Source: Ascidia mentula
Taxonomy: Eukaryota; Chordata; Ascidiacea; Phlebobranchia; Ascidiidae
Assembly: GCA_947561715.1 (NCBI GenBank)
Contig: OX387202.1
Coordinates: 7,949,001 to 8,013,000 of the forward strand
Reading direction: 5' to 3'
DNA length: 64,000 bases
Positions 1 through 10,440 of the stretch are shown here, piece after piece (within the stretch, counting starts at the first letter, position 1; every line of letters begins with the position of its first letter). Made by a program: the position numbers and the translations under genes. The notes under the pieces were generated by a model. That model was not told where the DNA came from. It saw nothing but the letters and a program-made list of their open reading frames with translations, and made no database searches.

Positions 1-17
1 ATATTTTTTTTCAGTAC

Positions 18-23
18 AAGCTT
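18..23. other. HindIII site, once per monomer
   Basis: AAGCTT occurs once in the consensus monomer, so most of the array carries HindIII sites 138 bp apart. The site is lost in class-specific variants: AAGTTTTATT (for example near 984, 2228 and 7333), CCAGCTTTATT (8437, 9540, 13543 and others), CATGCTTTATT (9817, 18786, 48459), AAGCTCTATT (22793, 41700), AAGATTTATT (21688) and the one-base deletion near 45702. Digestion would therefore give a 138-bp ladder with characteristic multimers. Confidence 0.9.
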
Positions 24-54
24 TATTATACAGTGGAAAACGCTGATACTCCAG

Positions 55-72
55 TATTGCTTTTGCGGTTGC
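55..72 (+). repeat. Internal triple NNTTGC hexamer
   Basis: TATTGC, TTTTGC and GGTTGC follow one another directly, giving three TTGC cores spaced exactly 6 bp apart. Two further TTTTGCAG copies occur later in the same monomer, so TTGC appears five times per period. This may be a relic of a short-repeat ancestor of the monomer. Confidence 0.6.
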
Positions 73-134
73 ACAACGTATGTAACTGTGCGATTTCAGC
101 ACTTGTCCATTTTGCAGTATATGATTTTTCGATG

Positions 135-146
135 AAAAATATTTTT
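135..146. other. AT-rich dyad in the A/T box
   Basis: AAAAATATTTTT is a perfect 12-bp palindrome in the commonest monomer class and is followed by two or three more T and GCAG. Other classes replace it with related A/T boxes: AATAATTTTTTTCAG, AATAAATTTTTTCAG, or ATATTAATTTGCAG. Only the first type is a perfect palindrome. Short dyads in AT-rich DNA are common in centromeric satellites of several lineages; any structural role here is inference. Confidence 0.75.
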
Positions 147-3100
147 TTGCAGTACAAGCTTTATTATACAGTGGAAAACGCTGATACTCCAGTATTGCAT
201 TTGCGGTTGCACAACGTATGTAACTATGCGATTTCAGCACTTGTCCATTTTGCAGTATATGACTTTTCGATGAAAAATATTTTTTTGCAGTACAAGCTTT
301 ATTATACAGTGGAAAACGCTGATACTCCAGTATTGCTTTTGCGGTTGCACAACGTATGTAACTATGAGATTTTAGCACTTGTCCATTTTGCAGTGTATGA
401 CTTTTCGATAAAAAATAAATTTTTTCAGTACAAGCTTTATTATACAGTGGAAAACGCTGATACTCCAGTATTGCTTTTGTGGTTGCACAACGTATGTAAC
501 TGTGCGATTTCAGCACTTGTCCATTTTGCAGTATATGACTTTTCGATGCAAAATAATTTTTTTCAGTACAAGCTTTATTATACAGTGGAAAACGCTGGTA
601 CTCCAGTATTGCTTTTGCGGTTGCACAACGTATGTAACTGAGCGATTTCAGCACTTGTCCATTTTGCAGTATATGAATTTTCGATGAAAAATATTTTTTT
701 GCAGTACAAGCTTTATTATACAGTGGAAAACGCTGATACTCCAGTATTGCTTTTGCGGTTGCACAACGTATGTAACTGTGCAATTTCAGCACTTGTCCAT
801 TTTGCAGTATATGACTTTTCGATGAAAAATATTTTTTTGCAGTACAAGCTTTATTGTACAGAGGAAAACGCTGATACTCCAGTATTGCTTTTGCGGTTGA
901 ACAACGTATGTAACTATGAGATTTTAGCACTTGTCCATTTTGCAGTGTATGACTTTTCGATAAAAAATAATTTTTTTCAGTACAAGTTTTATTATACAGT
1001 GGAAAACGCTGATACTCCAGTATTGCTTTTTCGGTTGCACAACGTATGTAACTGTGCGATTTCAGCACTTGTCAATTTTGCAGTATATGACTTTTCGATG
1101 CAAAATAATTTTTTTCAGTACAAGCTTTATTATACAGTGGAAAACGCTGGTACTCCAGTATTGCTTTTGCGGTTGCACAACGTATGTAACTGAGCGATTT
1201 CAGCACTTGTCCATTTTGCAGTATATGATTTTTCGATGAAAAATATTTTTTTGCAGTACAAGCTTTATTATACAGTGGAAAACGCTGATACTCCAGTATT
1301 GCGTTTGCGGTTGCACAACGTATGTATCTGTGCAATTTCAGCACTTGTCCATTTTGCAGTATATGACTTTTCGATGAAAAATATTTTTTTGCAGTACAAG
1401 CTTTATTGTACAGTGGAAAACGCTGATACTCCAGTATTGCTTTTGCGGTTGCACAACGTATGTAACTGTGCGATTTCAGCACTTGTCCATTTTGCAGTAT
1501 ATGATTTTTCGATGAAAAATATTTTTTTGCAGTACAAGCTTTATTATACAGAGGAAAACGCTGATACTCCAGTATTGCATTTGCGGTTGCACAACGTATG
1601 TAACTGTGCAATTTCAGCACTTGTCCATTTTGCAGTATATGACTTTTCGATAAAAAATATTTTTTTGCGGTACAAGCTTTATTATACAGTGGAAAACGCT
1701 GATACTCCAGTATTGCTTTTGCGGTTGCACAACGTATGTAACTATGCGATTTCAGCACTTGTCCATTTTGCAGTATATGACTTTTCGATGAAAAATATTT
1801 TTTTGCAGTAAAAGCTTTATTATACAGTGGAAAACGCTGATACTCCAGTATTGCTTTTGCGGTTGCACAACGTATGAAACTATGCGATTTCAGGACTTGT
1901 CCATTTTGCAGTATATGACTTTTCGATGAAAAATATTTTTTTGCAGTACAAGCTTTATTATACAGTGGAAAACGCTGATAATCCAGTATTGCTTTTGCGG
2001 TTGCACACCGTATGTAACTATGCGATTTCAGCACTTGTCCATTTTGCAGTATATGACATTTCGATAAAAAATAATTTTTTTCAGTACAAGCTTTATTATA
2101 CAGTGGAAAACGCTGATACTCCAGTATTGCTTGTGCGGTTGCACAACGTATGTAACTATCAGATTTCAGCACTTGTCCATTTTGCAGTGTATGACATTTC
2201 GATAAAAAATATTTTTTTTCAGTACAAGTTTTATTATACAGTGGAAAACGCTGATACTCCAGTATTGCTTTTGCGGTTGCACAACGTATGTAACTGTGCG
2301 ATTTCAGCACTTGTCCATTTTGCAGTATATGATTTTTCGATGAAAAATATTTTTTTGCAGTACAAGCTTTATTATACAGTGGAAAACGCTGATACTCCAG
2401 TATTGCATTTGCGGTTGCACAACGTATGTAACTATGCGATTTCAGCACTTGTCCATTTTGCAGTATATGACTTTTCGATGAAAAATATTTTTTTGCAGTA
2501 CAAGCTTTATTATACAGTGGAAAACGCTGATACTCCAGTATTGCTTTTGCGGTTGCACAACGTATGTAACTATGAGATTTTAGCACTTGTCCATTTTGCA
2601 GTGTATGACTTTTCGATAAAAAATAAATTTTTTCAGTACAAGCTTTATTATACAGTGGAAAACGCTGATACTCCAATATTGCTTTTGTGGTTGCACAACG
2701 TATGTAACTGTGCGATTTCAGCACTTGTCCATTTTGCAGTATATGACTTTTCGATGCAAAATAATTTTTTTCAGTACAAGCTTTATTATACAGTGGAAAA
2801 CGCTGGTACTCCAGTATTGCTTTTGCGGTTGCACAACGTATGTAACTGAGCGATTTCAGCACTTGTCCATTTTGCAGTATATGAATTTTCGATGAAAAAT
2901 ATTTTTTTGCAGTACAAGCTTTATTATACAGTGGAAAACGCTGATACTCCAGTATTGCTTTTGCGGTTGCACAACGTATGTAACTGTGCAATTTCAGCAC
3001 TTGTCCATTTTGCAGTATATGACTTTTCGATGAAAAATATTTTTTTGCAGTACAAGCTTTATTGTACAGAGGAAAACGCTGATACTCCAGTATTGCTTTT

Positions 3101-3389
3101 GCGGTTGGACAACGTATGTAACTATGAGATTTTAGCACTTGTCCATTTTGCAGTGTATGACTTTTCGATAAAAAATAATTTTTTTCAGTACAAGTTTTAT
3201 TATACAGTGGAAAACGCTGATACTCCAGTATTGCTTTTTCGGTTGCACAACGTATGTAACTGTGCGATTTCAGCACTTGTCCATTTTGCAGTATATGACT
3301 TTTCGATGCAAAATAATTTTTTTCAGTACAAGCTTTATTATACAGTGGAAAACGCTGGTACTCCAGTATTGCTTTTGCGGTTGCACAAC

Positions 3390-3420
3390 GTATGTAACTG
3401 TGCGATTTCAGCACTTGTCC
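3390..3420. other. Two-monomer deletion joint in A1
   Basis: After GGTACTCCAG the sequence reads GTAACTGTGCG, whereas the copy 16 monomers upstream reads GTAACTGAGCG (1190-1200) and has two further monomers (GTATGTATCTG and TTGTACAGTGG types) before rejoining the same order. The unit here is 276 bp shorter, as expected from in-register unequal exchange. Confidence 0.8.
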
Positions 3421-5375
3421 ATTTTGCAGTATATGATTTTTCGATGAAAAATATTTTTTTGCAGTACAAGCTTTATTATACAGAGGAAAACGCTGATACT
3501 CCAGTATTGCATTTGCGGTTGCACAACGTATGTAACTGTGCAATTTCAGCACTTGTCCATTTTGCAGTATATGACTTTTCGATAAAAAATATTTTTTTGC
3601 GGTACAAGCTTTATTATACAGTGGAAAACGCTGATACTCCAGTATTGCTTTTGCGGTTGCACAACGTATGTAACTATGCGATTTCAGCACTTGTCCATTT
3701 TGCAGTATATGACTTTTCGATGAAAAATATTTTTTTGCAGTAAAAGCTTTATTATACAGTGGAAAACGCTGATACTCCAGTATTGCTTTTGCGGTTGCAC
3801 AACGTATGAAACTATGCGATTTCAGGACTTGTCCATTTTGCAGTATATGACTTTTCGATGAAAAATATTTTTTTGCAGTACAAGCTTTATTATACAGTGG
3901 AAAACGCTGATAATCCAGTATTGCTTTTGCGGTTGCACACCGTATGTAACTATGCGATTTCAGCACTTGTCCATTTTGCAGTATATGACATTTCGATAAA
4001 AAATAATTTTTTTCAGTACAAGCTTTATTATACAGTGGAAAACGCTGATACTCCAGTATTGCTTGTGCGGTTGCACAACGTATGTAACTATCAGATTTCA
4101 GCACTTGTCCATTTTGCAGTGTATGACATTTCGATAAAAAATATTTTTTTTCAGTACAAGTTTTATTATACAGTGGAAAACGCTGATACTCCAGTATTGC
4201 TTTTGCGGTTGCACAACGTATGTAACTGTGCGATTTCAGCACTTGTCCATTTTGCAGTATATGATTTTTCGATGAAAAATATTTTTTTGCAGTACAAGCT
4301 TTATTATACAGTGGAAAACGCTGATACTCCAGTATTGCATTTGCGGTTGCACAACGTATGTAACTATGCGATTTCAGCACTTGTCCATTTTGCAGTATAT
4401 GACTTTTCGATGAAAAATATTTTTTTGCAGTACAAGCTTTATTATACAGTGGAAAACGCTGATACTCCAGTATTGCTTTTGCGGTTGCACAACGTATGTA
4501 ACTATGAGATTTTAGCACTTGTCCATTTTGCAGTGTATGACTTTTCGATAAAAAATAAATTTTTTCAGTACAAGCTTTATTATACAGTGGAAAACGCTGA
4601 TACTCCAATATTGCTTTTGTGGTTGCACAACGTATGTAACTGTGCGATTTCAGCACTTGTCCATTTTGCAGTATATGACTTTTCGATGCAAAATAATTTT
4701 TTTCAGTACAAGCTTTATTATACAGTGGAAAACGCTGGTACTCCAGTATTGCTTTTGCGGTTGCACAACGTATGTAACTGAGCGATTTCAGCACTTGTCC
4801 ATTTTGCAGTATATGAATTTTCGATGAAAAATATTTTTTTGCAGTACAAGCTTTATTATACAGTGGAAAACGCTGATACTCCAGTATTGCTTTTGCGGTT
4901 GCACAACGTATGTAACTGTGCAATTTCAGCACTTGTCCATTTTGCAGTATATGACTTTTCGATGAAAAATATTTTTTTGCAGTACAAGCTTTATTGTACA
5001 GAGGAAAACGCTGATACTCCAGTATTGCTTTTGCGGTTGGACAACGTATGTAACTATGAGATTTTAGCACTTGTCCATTTTGCAGTGTATGACTTTTCGA
5101 TAAAAAATAATTTTTTTCAGTACAAGTTTTATTATACAGTGGAAAACGCTGATACTCCAGTATTGCTTTTTCGGTTGCACAACGTATGTAACTGTGCGAT
5201 TTCAGCACTTGTCCATTTTGCAGTATATGACTTTTCGATGCAAAATAATTTTTTTCAGTACAAGCTTTATTATACAGTGGAAAACGCTGGTACTCCAGTA
5301 TTGCTTTTGCGGTTGCACAACGTATGTAACTGAGCGATTTCAGCACTTGTCCATTTTGCAGTATATGATTTTTCG

Positions 5376-7185
5376 ATGAAAAATATTTTTTTGCAGTACA
5401 AGCTTTATTATACAGTGGAAAACGCTGATACTCCAGTATTGCGTTTGCGGTTGCACAACGTATGTATCTGTGCAATTTCAGCACTTGTCCATTTTGCAGT
5501 ATATGACTTTTCGATGAAAAATATTTTTTTGCAGTACAAGCTTTATTGTACAGTGGAAAACGCTGATACTCCAGTATTGCTTTTGCGGTTGAACAACGTA
5601 TGTAACTATGCGATTTCAGCACTTGTCCATTTTGCAGTATATGACTTTTCGATGAAAAATATTTTTTTGCAGTACAAGCTTTATTATACAGTGGAAAACG
5701 CTGATACTCCAGTATTGCTTTTGCGGTTGCACAACGTATGTAACTATGCGATTTCAGCACTTGTCCATTTTGCAGTATATGACTTTTCGATGAAAAATAT
5801 TTTTTTGCAGTACAAGCTTTATTATACAGTGGAAAACGCTGATACTCCAGTATTGCTTTTGCGGTTGCACAACGTATGTAACTATGAGATTTCAGCACTT
5901 GTCCATTTTGCAGTGTATGACTTTTCGATAAAAAATATTTTTTTGCAGTACAAGCTTTATTATACAGTGGAAAACGCTGATACTCCAGTATTGCTTTTGC
6001 GGTTGCACAACGTATGTAACTATGCGATTTCAGCACTTGTCCATTTTGCAGTATATGACTTTTCGATGAAAAATATTTTTTTGCAGTACAAGCTTTATTA
6101 TACAGTGGAAAACGCTGATACTCCAGTATTGCTTTTGCGGTTGCACAACGTATGTAACTATGCGATTTCAGCACTTGTCCATTTTGCAGTATATGACTTT
6201 TCGATGAAAAATATTTTTTTGCAGTACAAGCTTTATTTTTCAGTGGAAAACGCTGATACTCCAGTATTGCTTTTGCGGTTGCACAAAGTATGTAACTATG
6301 CAATTTCAGCACTTGTCCATTTTGCAGTATATGACTTTTCGATGAAAAATATTTTTTTGCAGTACAAGCTTTATTATACAGTGGAAAACGCTGATACTCC
6401 AGTATTGCTTTTGCGGTTGCACAACGTATGTAACTATGAGATTTCAGCACTTGTCCATTTTGCAGTGTATGACTTTTCGATAAAAAATAATTTTTTTCAG
6501 TACAAGCTTTATTATACAGTGGAAAACGCTGATACTCCAGTATTGCTTTTGCGGTTGCACAACGTATGTAACTGTGCGATTTCAGTACTTGTCCATTTTG
6601 CAGTATATGACTTTTCGATAAAAAATAATTTTTTTCAGTACAAGCTTTATTATACAGTGGAAAACGCTGGTACTCCAGTATTGCCTTTGCGGTTGCACAA
6701 CGTATGTAACTGTGCGATTTCAGCACTTGTCCATTTTGCAGTATATGATTTTTCGATGAAAAATATTTTTTTGCAGTACAAGCTTTATTATACAGTGGAA
6801 AACGCTGATACTCCAGTATTGCTTTTGCGGTTGCACAACGTATGTAACTGTGCAATTTCAGCACTTGTCCATTTTGCAGTATATGATTTTTTGTGAAAAA
6901 ATAATTTTTTTCAGTACAAGCTTTATTATACAGTGGAAAACGCTGGTATTCCAGTATTGCTTTTGCTGTTGCACAACGTATGTAACTATGCGATTTCAGC
7001 ACTTGTCCATTTTGCAGTATATGACTTTTCGATGAAAAATATTTTTTTGCTGTACAAGCTTTATTATACAGTGGAAAACGCTGATACTCCAGTATTGCTT
7101 TTGCAGTTGCACAACGTATGTAACTATGCGATTTCAGCACTTGTCCATTTTGCAGTATATGAATTTTCGATGAAAAATATTTTTT
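5376..7185. repeat. HOR block B1 (11-mer unit plus tail)
   Basis: The block starts with the GCGTTTGCGG and GTATGTATCTG monomer, followed by the TTGTACAGTGG and TTGAACAACG monomer, then eight or nine more ordered monomers. The last carries the TTTTTTGTGA box (stop-like TGA ending at 6896). The same 11-monomer order recurs at 42640 and 44158, 1518 bp apart. The tail (6897-7185) has CTGGTATTCC and TTTTGCTGTTGC and ends in a GAATTTTCGA monomer with an 8-T run at 7180-7187. Confidence 0.85.
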
Positions 7186-10100
7186 TTGCAGTACAAGCTT
7201 TATTATACAGTGGAAAACGCTGATACTCCAGTATTGCTTTTGCGGTTGCACAACGTCTGTAACTATGCGATTTCAGCACTTGTCCATTTTGCAGTATATG
7301 ACTTTTCGATGAAAAATATTTTTTTGCAGTACAAGTTTTATTATACAGTGGAAAACGCTGATACTCCAGTATTGCTTTTGCGGTTGCACAACGTATGTAA
7401 CTGTGCGATTTCAGCACTTGTCCATTTTGCAGTATATGACTTTTCGATGCAAAATAATTTTTTTCAGTACAAGCTTTATTATACAGTGGAAAACGCTGGT
7501 ACTCCAGTATTGCTTTTGCGGTTGCACAACGTATGTAACTGAGCGATTTCAGCACTTGTCCATTTTGCAGTATATGATTTTTCGATGAAAAATATTTTTT
7601 TGCAGTACAAGCTTTATTATACAGTGGAAAACGCTGATACTCCAGTATTGCGTTTGCGGTTGCACAACGTATGTAACTGTGCAATTTCAGCACTTGTCCA
7701 TTTTGCAGTATATGACTTTTCGATGAAAAATATTTTTTTGCAGTACAAGCTTTATTGTACAGTGGAAAACGCTGATACTCCAGTATTGCTTTTGCGGTTG
7801 AACAACGTATGTAACTATGCGATTTCAGCACTTGTCCATTTTGCAGTATATGACTTTTCGATGAAAAATATTTTTTTGCAGTACAAGCTTTATTATACAG
7901 TGGAAAACGCTGATACTCCATTATTGCTTTTGCGGTTGCACAACGTATGTAACTGTGCGATTTCAGCACTTGTCCATTTTGCAGTATATGACTTTTCGAT
8001 GAAAAATATTAATTTGCAGTACAAGCTTTATTATACAGTGGAAAACGTTGATACTCCAGTATTGCTTTTGCGGTTGCACAACGTATGTAACTATGCGATT
8101 TCAGCACTTGTCCATTTTGCAGTATATGACTTTTCGATGAAAAATATTTTTTTGCAGTACAAGCTTTATTATACAGTGGAAAACGCTGATACTCCAGTAT
8201 TGCTTTTGCGGTTGCACAACGTATGTAACTATGCGATTTCAGCACTTGTCCATTTTGCAGTATATGACTTTTCGATGAAAAATAATTTTTTGCAGTACAA
8301 GCTTTATTTTTCAGTGGAAAACGCTGATACTCCAGTATTGCTTTTGCGGTTGCACAAAGTATGTAACTATGCAATTTCAGCACTTGTCCATTTTGCAGTA
8401 TATGACTTTTCGATGAAAAATATTTTTTTGCAGTACCAGCTTTATTATACAGTGGAAAACGCTGATACTCCAGTATTGCTTTTGCGGTTGCACAACGTAT
8501 GTAACTATGAGATTTCAGCACTTGTCCATTTTGCAGTGTATGACTTTTCGACAAAAAATAATTTTTTTCAGTACAAGCTTTATGATACAGTGGAAAACGC
8601 TGATACCCCAGTATTGCTTTTGCGGTTGCACAACGTATGTAACTATGCGATTTCAGCACTTGTCCATTTTGCAGTATATGACTTTTCGATGAAAAATAAT
8701 TTTTTTCAGTACAAGCTTTATTATACAGTGGAAAACGCTGATACTCCAGTATTGCTTTTGCGGTTGCACAACGTATGTAACTATGCGATTTCAGCACTTG
8801 TCCATTTTGCAGTATATGACTTTTCGATGAAAAATATTTTTTTGCAGTACAAGCTTTATTATACAGTGGAAAACGCTGATACTCCAGTATTGCTTTTGCG
8901 GTTGCACAACGTATGTAACTATGAGATTTCAGCAATTGTCCATTTTGCAGTGTATGACTTTTCGACAAAAAATAATTTTTTTCAGTACAAGCTTTATTAT
9001 ACAGTGGAAAACGCTGATACTCCAGTATTGCTTTTGCGGTTGCACAACGTATGTAACTATGAGATTTTAGCACTTGTCCATTTTGCAGTGTATGACTTTT
9101 CGATAAAAAATAAATTTTTTCAGTACAAGCTTTATTATACAGTGGAAAACGCTGATACTCCAGTATTGCTTTTGTGGTTGCACAACGTATGTAACTGTGC
9201 GATTTCAGCACTTGTCCATTTTGCAGTATATGACTTTTCGATGAAAAATATTTTTTTGCAGTACAAGCTTTATTATACAGTGGAAAACGCTGATACTCCA
9301 GTATTGCTTTTGCGGTTGCACAACGTATGTAACTATGCGATTTCAGCACTTGTCCATTTTGCAGTATATGACTTTTCGATGAAAAATATTTTTTTGCAGT
9401 ACAAGCTTTATTTTTCAGTGGAAAACGCTGATACTCCAGTATTGCTTTTGCGGTTGCACAAAGTATGTAACTATGCAATTTCAGCACTTGTCCATTTTGC
9501 AGTATATGACTTTTCGATGAAAAATATTTTTTTGCAGTACCAGCTTTATTATACAGTGGAAAACGCTGATACTCCAGTATTGCTTTTGCGGTTGCACAAC
9601 GTATGTAACTATGAGATTTCAGCACTTGTCCATTTTGCAGTGTATGACTTTTCGACAAAAAATAATTTTTTTCAGTACAAGTTTTATGATACAGTGGAAA
9701 ATGCTGATACTCCAGTATTGCTTTTGCGGTTGCACAACGTATGTAACTATGCGATTTCAGCACTTGTCCATTTTGCAGTATATGACTTTTCGATGAAAAA
9801 TAATTTTTTTCAGTACATGCTTTATTATACAGTGGAAAACGCTGGTACTCCAGTATTGCTTTTGCGGTTGCACAACGTATGTAACTATGAGATTTTAGCA
9901 CTTGTCCATTTTGCAGTGTATGACTTTTCGATAAAAAATAAATTTTTTCAGTACAAGCTTTATTATACAGTGGAAAACGCTGATACTCCAGTATTGCTTT
10001 TGTGGTTGCACAACGTATGTAACTGTGCGATTTCAGCACTTGTCCATTTTGCAGTATATGACTTTTCGATGAAAAATATTTTTTTGCAGTACAAGCTTTA

Positions 10101-10440
10101 TTGTACAGAGGAAAACGCTGATACTCCAGTATTGCTTTTGCGGTTGAACAACGTATGTAACTATGAGATTTTAGCACTTGTCCATTTTGCAGTGTATGAC
10201 TTTTCGATAAAAAATAATTTTTTTCAGTACAAGTTTTATTATACAGTGGAAAACGCTGATACTCCAGTATTGCTTTTTCGGTTGCACAACGTATGTAACT
10301 GTGCGATTTCAGCACTTGTCCATTTTGCAGTATATGACTTTTCGATGCAAAATAATTTTTTTCAGTACAAGCTTTATTATACAGTGGAAAACGCTGGTAC
10401 TCCAGTATTGCTTTTGCGGTTGCACAACGTATGTAACTGA
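7186..10440. repeat. HOR block C1
   Basis: Family C is marked by CGTCTGTAAC at its start, CCATTATTGC (near 7918), ATATTAATTTGCAG (8009), AACGTTGATAC (8044), CTTTATTTTTCAG with CACAAAGTATG, and GACAAAAAATAATT boxes with TATGATACAG. A near-identical order recurs 8970-8971 bp (65 monomers) downstream at 16157-19410 and again at 45967. Compared with the copy at 45967, this block has one extra monomer near 8692-8830. It ends at a CTGAGCG monomer (TGA ending at 10440). Confidence 0.85.

Larger units (their letters stand above)
15..152 (+). repeat. Representative 138-bp monomer
   Basis: This is one full period, chosen to start just after the T-run/CAG and end at the next CAG. In order it contains the HindIII site AAGCTT (18-23), three consecutive NNTTGC hexamers (55-72), the GTATGT hexamer (78-83), a second TTTTGCAGTA element (about 115-124), and the AT dyad AAAAATATTTTT (135-146) followed by GCAG. 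CpGs lie at 41, 66, 77, 91 and 130. Common variable sites are the base after TTGC in the second hexamer region (C/A/G), TGTGCG versus TATGCG or TATGAG after GTAAC, TTTCAGC versus TTTTAGC, and the sequence of the A/T box. The phase chosen is arbitrary. Confidence 0.97.
1..5375. repeat. HOR block A1 (16-mer and 14-mer units)
   Basis: Family A monomers carry private markers: GATAATCCAG (1977, 3909), GTATGAAAC with TTTCAGGAC just before it, TTGTGCGG (near 2131, 4063), and AATAAATTTTTTCAG. The two GATAATCCAG markers are 1932 bp apart, exactly 14 monomers, and the stretches 1926-2849 and 3858-4781 translate identically. The preceding copy of the same order (CTGAGCG marker at 639 versus 2847) is 2208 bp away, 16 monomers. 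The second unit lacks two monomers present in the first, with the joint near 3400. The block is entered mid-unit at position 1. Confidence 0.88.

Noticed and set aside
126-145. Possible CENP-B box at TTTCGATGAAAAATATT
   Set aside because: Only the TTCGNNNNA half fits; the CGGG half is TATT or similar in every class, so the motif is not met.
502-687. Recurring 61-codon open frames in another plus frame
   Set aside because: These are shadows of the repeat produced where two neighbouring monomers lack stops in that frame. The identical product recurs all along the array.
1072-7251. Minus-strand open frame of 2059 codons, and others of 1871, 1792 and 1415 codons
   Set aside because: They follow from a stop-free 46-codon period. 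Variants are mostly replacement changes, frames end at class-specific variants (GTCAATTTTG, ATATTAATTT, TTTTATGCAG) or at T-run length changes, and no recognisable domain, start context or flanking gene signal exists.
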